64,000 bases of DNA, from contig OZ037881.1 in NCBI GenBank assembly GCA_964035575.1, positions 868,001 to 932,000 of the forward strand, read 5' to 3'. This DNA comes from Rhynchopus sp. YZ270_cl-10. Its lineage: Eukaryota; Euglenozoa; Diplonemea; Diplonemida; Diplonemidae. The translations under genes and the position numbers were made by a program. This document shows positions 47,501-62,500 of the stretch, piece by piece; the first letter of the stretch is position 1, and the number at the start of each line of letters is the position of its first letter. Below the pieces are notes generated by a model. That model searched no databases. It was not told the origin of the DNA and was given only the letters and a program-made list of their open reading frames with translations.

Positions 47501-50500
47501 AGGAGGCAGGACGCGATCAGCCCCGTCGACGCAGCTGCCGAGCTTGCGATGGACCAGGTCTCCACCCCGCCTGCCATTGACCACGTGCACAACCTTCAGA
47601 TCGACGATGTGCCGAACGTGTTGACCGGCATCTGCAACCCCGAGAGCAAGTGGGGCAAGATCATTGCACCACCGATCCGCATCAACGGCGCGATCCCGTG
47701 CTCGCACTACCAGGAGCAGCTTGTGTGCGACAGGGACAAGGGATGCGCATGGAAGGACACCTTGAGCGCGTGTGGCGAGTCGATCTGCGTCACCCACTGT
47801 GACGACATCACCTGCAACGCCGACACCGAAAACCACTGCAACTGGAATGTGACGCAGGGCGAGTGTTGGAAGGAGATCCCCTGTCTGCACGACGACAGCC
47901 ATGTGTGCGAGGAAGACCCGGAGTGCTCGTGGAACGGCACCCTTCTAGAGTGTGGAAAGCAGGAGTGCATCCACCAGGACGAGGAGTCGTGCCTTGCGGA
48001 CCCTGCCCTCTGCGACTGGCACACCGCTACACAGGGTTGCACAGAGGTGCCTTGCCAGTACGACGACAGCACCAGCTGTGCGAACCACCACGAATGCACA
48101 TGGCACACTGACTGCGGCGTGTCGCAGTGCCTTGTGAAACCCTGCGAGGAGACAGAGGAGAACGCGTGTGTGGCTGATGCTAAGTGTGAATGGAACGGCG
48201 CCTGCGCTGAGAAGAAATGTGTGACACACATCGACGAAAGCTGCTGCGCAAGCAACACGGGCTGTGTGTGGGACGTCTCTCAGGCACCCGGTATGTGCAT
48301 CCAGGAAGAGTGCGACAAGTTCACTGCCCTCGAATGTGCATCGGAGGCAACCTGCATGGTCGACGCTCAGACCAAGGACTGTGTTCCGAAGAAGTGCAGT
48401 GCCTACACCGGCACCAACGGACAATGCGACTGCCGTGCTGACACTGACTGCTACTGGACATTCGCCGACGGAGGTCACTGCACTGAGGAGAACTACGGAC
48501 AGTGCCCGACCATGGACATTGTTGTGTTGTTCGACGGAGGAGTGTCGACATCGCGCCAGTTCGGCCGTCACCCCAACGGTTTCCTCGCCCTGACCACCAT
48601 GCTCCGTGACTGGATTTCTTACTTGCCACTCAGCGGAAACGTTGCAGGAACTCTTCCGACCCCCGCATCTGAGCAGACTCGTGTTGCACTTGTCCAGTTC
48701 TCAGGATCGAAGAACTTCCCAGCAGGTAACAGCCGCCAGTGGTACGTGCCAGCGCCGGGTGTGGGCACAGGTGGACGTCTGTCAGGAAAGCTTTCTGAGC
48801 TTGACACAGACTTGAACGAGCACGAGACCAACTATCTGGGCACAACCCAGCAGGCACCAACAGCGACCTACTTGCTTGGAGGACTGCAGAAGGCGGTTGA
48901 CATCTTCCGTGTTGCGCCGGTGGACCGCAAGAAGGTGTTGATTGTGATCACCGACGGTCCTCTTGATGACAAGGAGCAATACCAGGCCGCACGTGCAGAC
49001 CTTGACCAGGTCCAGGCTGTGATCTTCGGAGCTGTGATCCGCCCGTTCACTGAGACGGGACCTGTTGACAAGGAAGCCGCAGCATCGCTGCAGAAGGTGG
49101 CAACAAGTGAGGCGCACATCAAGAACGTGCAGTTCGACTCGCTGGCCGGCTTGCTGGGACAGATCTGTGACCCCAACCACGATTGGGGTAAGTTTGTGGC
49201 GAGAGTGTCTGAGGTGCAGCCTTGCCGTACACACACAGGGAAGGACGTTTGCAACAAGGATGCGTCATGTGTGTGGTACGACACATCGCTTTCGTGTGGA
49301 GAGTCCCTGTGTCTGACACATTGCCTGCCCGACACCTGCACTGCTGACTCGGACAACAACTGCAAGTGGGACGGAGCCTCGAACGAGTGCACGAAGGAGG
49401 AGATCTGCAACTATGTGATTGAGGACGAGTGCCTTGCTGACCCGAAGTGCCAGATCGAACAGCCATCGAAGGTTTGCATTGGCAAGAAGTGTGTGCATGA
49501 CACTGAGCAGGGATGTCTGACCGACCCTGACCCGTGTGTGTGGGACAACCTTGAGCAGACCTGTGGAGAGAAGAAGTGCAACTACAACACATCGACAGAC
49601 TGTGAGGTCACGCGCACGTGGGAGAGCTGCCACTGGAACACAACGTCGAACACATGTGTGGAGGACCGCTGTCTGCACGACAACAAAGACGAGTGCACAG
49701 AGGATATCTTCTGCTCGTGGTCGGTGGATGCGAACAACGCGACCTGCGAGCAGCTTCCGTGCACTGAGCATGAGAATGAGCTGGAGTGTTCCGAGAACCT
49801 CGACTGCAAGTGGACGACCGACATCTCGCCTGGTATTTGCTACCAGAAGTACTGCACACAGTACGCAGGCGATGCCACTGCATGCAAGGGAGACGGCGAG
49901 TGCATGTGGGAGGACGACAGGTGTGTTACGAAGGTGTGCGAGGGTTTCGACGTGTGCGAGTGCAACGTGGACGCTGACTGCTTCTGGACCCCTGATGGGA
50001 AGTGTGAGTCGATTCAGTACGGAGACTGCCCTGCGATGGACATTGTCGTCTTGATCCATGGTTCGTCGACCTTTGGCCAGCAGTTTGGACGTCACTCGAG
50101 TGGTTTCGTAGCCCTGATTGAGATGCTGAAGGAGTGGGTGCCCGCACTGCCGCTCAGTGGAGAGGCTGCAGGAGTGCTGAACCCGACCGCAAACAGACAG
50201 GCGCGTGTTGGTTTCGTGCAGTTCAGTGGTAGAGAGCAGTTCAAGCTGCCGAACGGCTTTGTTGACGGCGCACGCCGTGCACCTAACGGTGTGGGCACTG
50301 AGGGGAGACTCTCTGGACAGAAGGCGCAACTGCTGGCAGACCTGACGTGGCAGGAGCAGAACTTCATGCGTGGCGACACCTACCTTGCGGCTGCTTTGGG
50401 TGCTGCGGCCGACATGTTCACCGCATCCCCTGCCGACAGGTTGAAGGTGTTGCTTGTGTACGGCGAGAGCCCTGTGCTGGACAGGGACTCGTTGACGGAG

Positions 50501-53500
50501 TCGCGCGGACGTCTGCTCACACAGGGTGTGATGTCGTTCACAGTGACTGTGCGCCGCTTTGCCTCTGCCACGCCTGTCGACATCGACACCGAAGCGTCCC
50601 TGAAGCCCATTGCGACGCTCCTCTCTGACGAGCACTTCGACAACGTGCTTATCGACGAGGTGCCTGCGCTCCTCTACGGCCTGTGCACACCGACCACCAG
50701 GTTCGGAAAGCGCATCACAGAGATGAACGTGCCCGAGGCAGGTGTCCACCTGCCGTGCAGGAACTACGGTGAGAAGGTGAACTGCACGAACGACGCCGGG
50801 TGCATGTGGAAGGACACACTGACGCAGTGCATTGACACACCGTGTCTGAGACACTGTGTGGAGCAGGACTGCACAGATGACATTGCAAACAACTGCGAGT
50901 ACGACGCTGCCAAGCAGATGTGCTTCAAGAAGAACGTGTGCCAGCACGATGAGTCGACGTGTGCTGACGATGAGAACTGTGAATGGAACGCAACGACCAC
51001 ATCGTGCGAGTCGAAGGACTGCCTGCACACCGAAGAAGACGCGTGCCTTGCTGACGAGGTTGAGTGCAAGTGGGATGCAGTGACTTCTGACTGTTCCAAG
51101 GTCCTGTGCACACACACCGATGCAGGCGACTGCCAGCAGGACAGCCTCTGCGAGTGGGACTCTGCCTGCTCCAAGGCTGTTTGTATTGAGAAGCAGTGTA
51201 CGCACCAGGACACCGCAACCTGTACCGCTGACACGATGTGTGAGTGGAAGCAAGACGCGTGCACAAAGAGGCAGTGCGGGGAGTACACCGACGAAAGCTG
51301 CTGCGCAGCGGCGGCGAACTGCCTCTGGGATGTCACAACATCACCTGGCAAGTGCTCCGTCGATGAATGTTTCAAGTACGGTGTGGACTGTGAGACACAG
51401 CCAGCGTGCATGATGGATGCACAAACCAAGGACTGTGTTCCGAAGAAGTGCAGTGCCTACACCGGCACCAACGGACAATGCGACTGCCGTGCTGACACTG
51501 ACTGCTATTGGACATTCGCCGACGGAGGTCACTGCACTGAGGAGAACTACGGACAGTGCCCGACCATGGACATTGTTGTGTTGTTCGACGGAGGAGTGTC
51601 GACATCGCGCCAGTTCGGCCGTCACCCCAACGGTTTCCTCGCCCTGACCACCATGCTCCGTGACTGGATTTCTTACTTGCCACTCAGCGGAAATGTTGCA
51701 GGAACTCTTCCGACCCCCGCATCTGAGCAGACTCGTGTTGCACTTGTCCAGTTCTCAGGATCGAAGAACTTCCCAGCAGGTAACAGCCGCCAGTGGTACG
51801 TGCCAGCGCCGGGTGTGGGCACAGGTGGACGTCTGTCAGGAAAGCTTTCTGAGCTTGACACAGACTTGAACGAGCACGAGACCAACTATCTGGGCACAAC
51901 CCAGCAGGCACCAACAGCGACCTACTTGCTTGGAGGACTGCAGAAGGCGGTTGACATCTTCCGTGTTGCGCCGGTGGACCGCAAGAAGGTGTTGATTGTG
52001 ATCACCGACGGTCCTCTTGATGATAAGGACCAATACCAGGCCGCACGTGCAGATCTGGACCAGGTCCAGGCTGTGGTCTTCGGAGCTGTGATCCGCCCGT
52101 TCACTGAGACGGGACCTGTTGACAAGGAAGCCGCAGCATCGCTGCAGAAGGTGGCAACAAGTGAGGCGCACATCAAGAACGTGCAGTTCGACTCGCTGGC
52201 CGGCTTGCTGGGACAGATCTGTGACCCCAACCACGATTGGGGTAAGTTTGTGGCGAGAGTGTCTGAGGTGCAGCCTTGCCGTACACACACAGGGAAGGAC
52301 GTTTGCAACAAGGATGCGTCATGTGTGTGGTACGATACATCGCTTTCGTGTGGTGAGTCCCTGTGTCTGACACACTGTCAATCCAACACCTGCACTGCTG
52401 ACTCGGACAACAACTGCAAGTGGGACGGAGCCTCGAACGAGTGCACGAAGGAGGAGATCTGCAACTATGTGATTGAGGACGAGTGCCTTGCTGACCCGAA
52501 GTGCCAGATCGAACAGCCATCGAAGGTTTGCATTGGCAAGAAGTGTGTGCATGACACTGAGCAGGGATGTCTGACCGACCCTGACCCGTGTGTGTGGGAC
52601 AACCTTGAGCAGACCTGTGGAGAGAAGAAGTGCAACTACAACACATCGACAGACTGTGAGGTCACGCGCACGTGGGAGAGCTGCCACTGGAACACAACGT
52701 CGAACACATGTGTGGAGGACCGCTGTCTGCACGACAACAAAGACGACTGTAAGCAGGACCCGTACTGCGACTGGAGCGATGCTGACACCTGCGAGCAGCT
52801 TCCGTGCACTGACGTCGAGAACGAGAAGGACTGCGCCACCAACGAGAAGTGCGAGTGGAAGACGTCCTCCTCACCTGGTATCTGTATGCTGGAGTACTGC
52901 CAGAAGCATTGCCCCAGCGGAAGGTGCGACAGCGACGTGTGCAATGCTGACAGCAAGTGCATGGCCACCGTCTCAGCCACTGGGGAGAACGAGTGTGTGA
53001 AGAAGGTGTGCGACAGCCTTGACGCTTGCGCATGCAAGACTGACACAGACTGCTACTGGTTTGTTGACTCCGACACTGCGTCGTGTGTGGACAGGAAGTA
53101 CGGAGCGTGCCCGACACTGGACCTCATTGTCCTTATGGACGGCTCGCTCAGCATGAAGCAGCAGTTCGGCCGCCACCCGCACGGGTTCTTTGCTCTGACA
53201 AACGGACTGCACGAGTGGTTCACTGGACTGCCCTTGAGCGGAGAGGCTGCGGGTGCTGCGTCTGCCAAGGGAACAAGAAAGACACGTGTTGCTCTGGTGC
53301 AGTTCAGTGGTGTCGCCTCTGCTGCCAACTCCGCGCTCAAAACGCCTGTGGGTACCGGCACAAGCGGACGCTTCAGTGGTGACCTGGCAGAGCTGCAGAC
53401 GGACCTCCACTGGCACGAGGACAACTACATGGGCGACAGGAGCTTCCTCGAGGACGCGCTCACGAAGAGCGTCAATCTCTTCGTGCAGTCGCCTACCGAC

Positions 53501-56500
53501 GGGAGACGTCGTGTCGTGATCGTCGTCACAGATGGAGCCATCGAGGACGCCGCTGCACTCACCACTGTGCGTGCTGACCTGTCCAGCTCTGAGGCACTCA
53601 TCTTCGGTGTGTACCTCAGACGCACGGACATCATCACCCCAACGGACACGCTGAACGCGAACGTGCTTGCCACCATTACAACATCGCCTGCAGACAAGAG
53701 CCTGGTCAACCTCCAGATGGACGAGTTCCTCTCGGAGACGGGGCCGTTGGCATCGTTGTGCGATCCTGCCACAAACTGGGGCTCGCAACTTGCGGTGAAG
53801 GCTAGCGCAGGCATGCACCAGCCGTGTGGACAGTACCAGGGACGTGCGGCGTGTGTGGCGGATGCGGGCTGCGACTTTGACAACAACGTGCTGCTGTGCC
53901 AGGACTCGAAGTGTGCGACACACTGTGAGGAGGACGCATGCCTGGCGGATACGGCCAACAACTGTACCACGTGGGACAATGCGATGAAGACGTGCTACAA
54001 GACAGAGATCTGCGCTGGAGCCACAGAGGACCTCTGCATTGCCGACCCGACATGCTCGTGGAACGCCTCTGCCGCTACGCCCTGCGCTGAGAAGGTGTGC
54101 ACGCACACCAGCGAGGATGCGTGCATCTCGGACGATACCGTCAAGTGCATGTGGGACATCAGAAATGACACCTGCCTGCCCGTGCCCTGCGTGTACACGA
54201 ACGAGGTGGACTGCAAGAAAGACGGCGATATCTGTGAATGGGTCACTGGCACGCCTGACACCTGCTCGAAGAAGGAGTGCATCTACACTGACGCACAGCT
54301 TTGCAAGGAGGATGTCCTGTGTCAGTGGGAGCCTGTGTCTGAGGAGTGCTCGAAGCGCCCCTGCGTGGAGCACCAGACCAACGAGGAGTGCGACAACGAC
54401 GCGCTGTGCAAGTGGGACGTGAGTTCACCGCCCGGCTCGTGCCAGCAGCCGTTCTGCAGGAAGTTCACCACAGAGCAGTGCACGGCACAGCCTGGCTGTG
54501 TGTGGACTGAGGAGGACAAGCTCTGTGTGGAGATCACTTGCCACGACTTGGATAACGCATGCGACTGCCAGAAGGACCCGGACTGCTTCTGGAAGGCCGA
54601 GGGCTCCACCTGCGAGGAGGAGCGCTACGGACGCTGCCCTGCGATGGACATCATTGTTCTGTTTGGCGGATCCGAGTCGATGGCGAGCTCCTTCAGCCGC
54701 CACACGAACGGCTTCCACGCACTGATCACGATGCTGCGCGACTGGGCCGACCAGATGCCACTGAGCGGGGAGAGCCACAGCGTTGGCAAGTCCTCTGCCG
54801 CGACTGGGTACGCACGCATCGGGCTGGTGCAGTTCAGCGGGCTGAAGTCGAACATGGGCCCTTCGGGACGTGTTGCAAACTCTGCGCGCAGGACGTACAA
54901 CGTGGGCACCTACGGTAGGCTGTCGGGCAGCCTGAAGGAAATCACCACCGACATGGACTGGCACGAGGAGAACTACATGGGTGGCGAAGCGTACTTGGAG
55001 GAGGCGATGAGGGTGGCTGTGAGCATGTTCACGGACTCGCCCTTGCACCGCAAGCGCATCATGCTGATCCTGGGTGACAGTGAGATTGCCGACACTGCAA
55101 GGCTCACGACATCGCGCAGTGCACTGGACCAGGCGCAGGTGGACGTGTTCGGTGTGGTGCTGCGTCGCTTTGAGGCGCACACGCAGGACGACGACCTTGC
55201 GGAGGACTCCATCAAGCCACTTGTCTCGCCCTCGCAGGAGGGACACTTCGCAAACCTGAAGATCGACGAAGTGCGTGAGAAGGTGCTCGACACGCTCTGC
55301 GACCCCTCAGGTGCCTTTGGTGCGGAGATTGCAATGCCGCTGCCTACAGTGGCAGGAGGCGACCACCTCCCGTGTGGCATCTTCGAGTCGAGTACATCGT
55401 GCACGCTGGACAAGGGATGCACGTGGCATGACTCCTTCCAGTCGTGTGGTAACACCGCATGCTTCGCGCACTGCGCAGACGCGGATGCGTGCAACAACGA
55501 CGTTGGCAACGACTGCGAGTTTGACCAGACCTCGAACTTCTGCTACAAGAAGCTGGTCTGCGAGCACACCGACGAGACCGTGTGCGCGGCAGACCCTGAG
55601 TGCGAGTGGATGAAGGACGGCAGTACCGAGACCTGCGAGCCGATGCGCTGCCTGCACGACTCGCTCGACGGATGCCTGAGCGACCCGATTGGGTGCATCT
55701 ACGACTCGCTGAAGGACACATGCATGATCGACGAATGCCAGGCGACCACGGAGCCGACCTGTGACCCAGAAGCATGCGACTGGGACACCACCTCCGAGGT
55801 GTGCAAGCGCAAGGTGTGTGGGGTGTGTAACTTCCCTGCGAGCGAGGAGTGCTGTGTGTCAAACGCACGGTACTGCGACTGGGATGCGGGTACTTGCGTC
55901 GAGAAGCCGTGCGTGGGCAAGGCGACGGAGGACGTGTGTGCGACGGACTTCACCTGCGAGTGGGACACCTCTGTGCACCCTGGATCGTGCAAGCAGATCT
56001 ACTGCAGCCAGTTCTCCGACGCTGAGTGTGAGCTGGAGCCTTCGTGCGCAGTGACCTTCGGCTGCACGAAGAAGGTCTGCATCAACTACGACGACGACCA
56101 CTGCGGCTGCGAGGCCGACGTCGACTGCTTCTGGCATGAGGGACACTGTGTGGACAAGAAGTTCGGTGCCTGCCCCACCCTCGACATTGTTGTCGCCTTT
56201 TCGGGCGCTGCGTCCATGGGACGGAAGTTCGGTGCCTACACGGAGGGCTACCTTGCTGTGACACAGCTTCTGCGCCAGTGGTCGATCACCCTGCCTCTCA
56301 GTGGAAGGGCCGCAGGCGACCCGCCTGTTGCAGACGACGAAGGCGTTGCGCGTGTTGCGTTCATCCAGTTCGCTGGAGACAAGCGCACGATGGTTGCTGG
56401 CAGTGTCGACAGTGCGTACGTGGCGCCGAAGTTTGGAAGTCAGACTGGTGGACGTATCAGCGGATTCTTCCCGAACCTGAACAAGGACCTGCAGTGGCAT

Positions 56501-59500
56501 GAGGCGAACTTCGCGAGGGAGGACGTCTTTGTGAGCGACAGTTTGAAGACTGCTGCAGGTATTGTGACTGCGAACACACGTGCAGACGGGCGCAGACACG
56601 TTCTCATCATCATCGGAGACTCTGAGTTTGAGGACGGACAGACGCAACTGCTGGGTGCTCTGGAGCACGTGAAGAACGCAGACATGTACATCCTCGGAGT
56701 TGTGGTGCGCCCTCTGGCACTCAACACCCCGCAGGACCTGGCTGCAGAGGAGTCCTACAAGGCCATCGCCAACCAGGTCGCAAACGTGCCTGTGGACCAG
56801 CTCATTGAGAAGGTGCTCGACACACTGTGCTCGCCCGATACGCCGTGGGGACTGGACCTCGTGGACACGACGGCGAAGGAGCTGCCCTGCAGCTTCTACC
56901 CCTCGTCGGGCGACTGCAACAAGCACGGCCGCTGCTCGTGGAACGACGTCTCGATCCGCTGCGAGACCAGCGTGTGCCTGGCACACTGCTCCCAGGGCCA
57001 GTGTGTGGAGGACGTGGGTGGCCTCTGCGTATGGGACGACGTGAAGTCGCTCTGCACGAAGGAAGAGGTCTGCGCCTCTGTGGACAAGGACACGTGCGAG
57101 GGTGACTCGCGTTGCGACTGGGACGATGCCTTCGAGAGCTGCGACCCTGTTAAGTGCGCACACCACACTGAGGACGCGTGCATCACCGATGAGTACGGAT
57201 GCCAGTGGAGCACTGCGACGCAGAAGTGCCACGAGAAGGAGTGCAACTACAAGTCGTCGGACCTCTGCGTGCTGGACTCGCTGTGTCTGTGGGAGACTGC
57301 GATTGATGCGTGCGTGGTGGAGCAGTGCACGTACACGACAACGTTCCTCTGCAAGAGCGACGACAGGTGTCAGTGGGACGATGTCAACAGCAAGTGTCTT
57401 GAGACCGGCTGCGTGAACCTGGCGGACCAGGGCGCCTGTCTGCACGACGAGAAGTGCGAGTGGGACACTCTTGCTTCGCCTGCCTTCTGCAAGCCCACGC
57501 ACTGCAGCAGGTGGGGCACTGCCAAGGACGACTGCGAGCTTGACGCCTCTTGCTACTTCAAGGACTCTGTTGCCGGTTCAGAGGTGTGTGTGCCCAAGAC
57601 GTGTAAGGTGTACACTGTGCAATGTGAGTGCCGTGCCGACCCACACTGCTTCTGGTCCAACGACGAGGCGGCGTGTGTGGGCAACGAGTTCGGCGCCTGC
57701 AGCGGCACCGACGTTGCTATCATGTTCACTGGAGCCGAATCCATGTCCGCTGCCTTCGACCGCCACCCGCACGGGTACGAGGCAATGCTGGGCAAGTTCT
57801 CGTCGTGGCTGGACCTGCTCCCGTTGAACGGAGACGGGTACCTGACGAGTGCGGCCAACCCGCTCGGGACACGTGTCGCATTTGTTCAGTTCGCGCCCTC
57901 GACCTTCACGAACGAGATGAGCAGCTCTGCCGCACTCAACACGGCGGCGACTGTCAGCGGTGGACAGCTGTCTGGAAGCGCTGCGGAGCTGAAGGGCGAT
58001 GTCGACTACTTCCTTGCGAACCAGCTCAGCACGAAGCCGCCTGTCTACGCACGCCCTGGTCTTGCGCTGGTTGAGGATGTGTTCAAGCGCTCGGGCTTCC
58101 GCAAGAAGGTGCTGCTGGTTGTGGGCGACTCGTCCCTTGAAGACCTGGAGCGCACGAAGCCGATGCTTGCGAACCTTGAGACCGTGGGTGTGCAGGTCTT
58201 CAGCATCCTCCTGCGCAGGACTATTGTGAAGACAAACGCGGACGCCAAGAACGAGGCCGACATGCTGCCGCTTGTCTCCTCTGTTGCTTCCGAGCACATG
58301 AAGGCGATTCCTTTGGAGGAGCTTTCAGATGCACTGCTGTCGCTGTGCAGTGTGACGTCGCAGTGGGGTGCGCTTGTGATGACGTCGTCGAACACGGTGC
58401 CGACATCGCTGTCGTGTGGCTCGCACGCTGATGTGGTCACCTGCCGTGGCGACCGTGCGTGCATGTGGAGTGAGACTGTTCTGAAGTGTGTTAGCACCCC
58501 GTGCCTCCAGCACGAGTGCAATGAGGCAAGCTGCACGGCAGACACCACGCTTTCCTGCGTGTGGGACGCAACAGAGAACACATGCTTCGCAACTGACGAC
58601 TGCGCCACTAGCAACCATGACGCCTGTGACGCCGAGCCTGAGTGCGAGTGGGACGGCATCCGCGACGCGTGTAACCAGAAGAAGTGTTACCACGAGAGCG
58701 AGGCGTCGTGCACCACTGACCCCTTGGGCTGCGAGTGGGACTCCGCCGCCGAGACCTGCACCCTCAAAGAGTGCCAGCTCGAGCAGGTTGAGTGTGAGGC
58801 TGCTGCCGAATGCCAGTGGGTGGCCGAGTCCAACATGTGCGCACCTATGCACTGCACAGCCACGACGAAAGAGGAGTGCATCACGGACGAACGCTGCGAG
58901 TGGGACTCGTCGTTGATGTCGTGTGGACAGCTGGAGTGCACACAGCACGAGGACGAGCTGCACTGCGACAGCGACCCTGCGTGTGAGTGGTCCACTGCCG
59001 CATCACCTGCCATCTGCAAGAAGAACTTCTGCACTGCCTTCAAGACGCTCCAGGCGTGCGAGTCTGAGGTTGACGCACGCTGCAAGTGGGACGAGACGAC
59101 GAGCACCTGTGGCGACAAGGACTGCAACCTCGTGGCCGGCAACGACGCCTGCCTCTGCAGCACCGAGCGCGGCTGCTTCTGGGACTCGACACCTGTCGGC
59201 AACGGTGAGGTCTTTGGGTGCACTGCGTCGCACTTCGGTGGATGCCCGCTCATGGACATTGTGGTGGCTTTCTCGTCGTCGAACAGCATGACGAAGCCCT
59301 TCGGCAGAAGGCAGAACGCCTTCCTCGGCATGATTGCCATGATCAATGACTGGGTCAAGCTTCTCCCCCTCACCGGCACCACAGGATCCGACCCCAAAGC
59401 ACCTACCAAGGGTGTCCGTGTGGCTGTCGTGCAGTTCTCGATGGAGACGCTTAAGCCACCGCCAGGTGTTGGTTCGGGTGGAAGGCTGACGGGAAGCCTT

Positions 59501-62500
59501 GCGGACCTGACAGCAGACCTGGAGTGGCACAAGACGTACCGCCAGGACACGGAGGTGTCGTCGATCTCGACTGTGCTGAAGGAGTCGCATCTGTTGCTGT
59601 CTTCTCCGACCTCGGAGGGCAGGAAGAAGGTGGTGCTGCTTGTGACTGACAAGGAGTCTGACATCAACGACGTTGCGCTGACAGAGACCAGCAAGATCAA
59701 GATGATGGGCGGATCTGTGTTCGGGCTGGTGGTGCGTGCAGGGAACGTGCACACGACAGTTGACGAGGACGCTGAGGCGATGATGAACCAGTTCGTGAGC
59801 GAATCGAAGAGCAACCACATGCAGAACATCCTCTTCGACAACGTCGCAGATGTGCTTGGCACCTTCTGCGACCCGCACTCTGTGTTCGGCCAGGGCCTCT
59901 CGGGCACCGAGCAGGGCACCAGCGTGATCCCCATCCAGCCGTGCTTCATGTACGTCGGGAAGCAGATGTGCAACAAGGACAACGCTTGCAAGTGGAACGA
60001 CCGTTTCCAGACCTGCGCAGACTCGAGCTGTCTCACACACTGTGAGGCAACGAAGTGTCTTGAGGACCAGACTTCTCTCTGCCAGTGGAACGCAACCTCG
60101 CAGCAGTGCTTCAAGCAGCCGTTCTGCAACCACGGAACAGTGTTGGAGTGCATGACCGACCCTGGATGCGAGTGGACGACAAGCCCCACAGGCGACGATG
60201 TGTGTGTGGAGCGCACCTGCCAGTACAGCAGCCATGACGGTTGTGTGCGTGCCCACGAGGGTTGTGAATGGAGCGCCGAGCTCGACATCTGCAGCCCACG
60301 CAACTGCCGCTACACCGAGGAGAACGTGTGTCTGTCGGACTCGACATGTGAGTGGCTGCCGCTGATGGAGGGCTCCGAGGACCCGTGGGCACCTTGCGTT
60401 GAGAAGCCGTGCGCTGCCGACCTTGACCGCGTGGCGTGCATCAACGACGTGCGCTGCGAGTACGCCACCGACTCTGCGACGTGCACACCGAAGCCGTGTG
60501 TGCCGTACCTGGACGAGTCCACCTGTGTCCACCACGAGGAGTGCCAGTGGAACGAGGGCTGCTCGGAGAAGCGCTGCTACACTTACAAAGAGGAGACGGA
60601 GTGCACTGCTGACGCGGAGGGCTGCATCTGGGCACCTCTGACCAACACGTGCAAGGACGTAGTGTGCGAGGAGCTGACTAACTGTGAATGCACGAAGCAG
60701 GCACAGTGCTGGTATGACACCTCGATGGGTGCAGGGAAGTGCGCAACAAGCGAGTTCGGTGGGTGCCCCCCGATGGACGTTGTCATCCTTGTTTCGGGTG
60801 ACGCGCTGATGGCGCGTGTCTTCGGGAAGCACCCCAACGGTTACCTCGGTCTTATTGAGTCCATCCGCGACTGGACACACAGACTTCCCCTCACCGGGGA
60901 GGAGGCTGCCAAGACCGTGACCGGCGTTGGTGCACAGGGAGGTGTTCGTGTGGGTCTTGTGCAGTTCGGAACTGCGGGCCTCCCACGCATCAGCCCCCAA
61001 GGAACGGGAACTGCCGGAAGACTGTCAGGAGTGAGAACGGAGCTCGACACCGACCTGGACTGGCACGAGAGCAACTACATGCACACCAACTCCTACGCAC
61101 TGAAGGCACTGGAACAGGCAAGCAGCATGTTCCAGTCGACACCGCAGGAGAGGAAGAAGCTTCTCATCATCATGGGAAGCACGCCCTTGGGTGACGCAAG
61201 CAAGCTGTCGAATGTGCGTTCGCTTCTGCAGAGCCAGGGTGTGATCACTGTGGGTGCGGTGCTGAGACGCTTCGTGACGCCGAGCGCCGATGAGATTGCT
61301 GCTGAGAGCAAGCTGCTTGAGGTTGTGTCTGAGCCTGCCAAGCACCACATCATGAGCGTCCCCTTGGACGACGCAGAGAGCGAGGTCCTCATGAAGATCT
61401 GCGACCCGAACGCCGCCATCGGCCAGGCCGTGCTTGGGTACACAGCGGAGGGTGCCATCACAGGCCACAACGACCTGCCGTGCACGATGTACACTGACGG
61501 CACGCTGTGCACGCGCCAGAGCTGTGTCTGGGACGACGCGAAGCTGGCGTGCAAGGCGTCTGCGTGCAACTCGCTGTGCACCTCCACGACCTGTGAATCG
61601 TACACGGACGAGACCTGCAAGTGGGACCCGAACGGTTTCTGCCAGAAGGAGCAGAAGTGCGACTTCGGCACCAAGGACACCTGCAAGGAGCCCACCTGCT
61701 ACTGGTACGACGAGCTCCATGTCTGCTCGGAGCCGCCTTGCACTGCAACCACTGAGGATTCATGCAGGGCCGACCTGTTCGGGTGCATCTGGGATGAGGT
61801 GCTCAACGGTGGACAGGGAGGCTGCTACATCGACGAGTGCAACGTCGCGACAGAGGCAGAGTGCCAGGGCGACTGTGTCTGGGAGACGGATGCGTCTGCG
61901 TGTGTGGAGAAGCCATGCTCGTACAAGGAGGAGACTTCCTGTGGCGACCACTACGGCTGCAAATGGGAGGCAGGCACGTGCACGGTCACAGACCTCTGCG
62001 AGCTCAGCCCCACGGGAGAGTCGTGCTTGCTGAAGCCCGAATGTGAGTGGAGCGTCGAGCACAGCCCTGCCCGTTGCGTGACACGCAAGTGTGAGAAGCG
62101 CAAGGACAGCAAGGACGAGTGCGAGTCTGTCGAGGGACAGGCCGACGGCTGCGTGTGGCTTGAGATGGGCGCCACCGAGACGTGTGCCGAGGGCCGCAAG
62201 GTGTGCTCGAGCTGGTTTGAGAAGTGCTCCTGTGTGGCCTCTGTGGGATGCGCGTGGGTGGATGACCACTGCTACCCGTCGATCTTCAAGAACTGCGAAC
62301 CTTTGGACATTGTTGTTGCGTTTGACGGATCGTCCTTCATGGAGAAGGAGTTCGGCCGCCACCCTCTTGGGTACTACGGAGTGCTGGAGATGATCTACGA
62401 ATGGACACACTCGCTGCCTTTGACTGGCGAGGCTGCAGTTGGCCCGACGGGTGGCGTCAACTCTGTGGCGGACAAGGCGGGCATGCGTGTTGCGTTCGTC

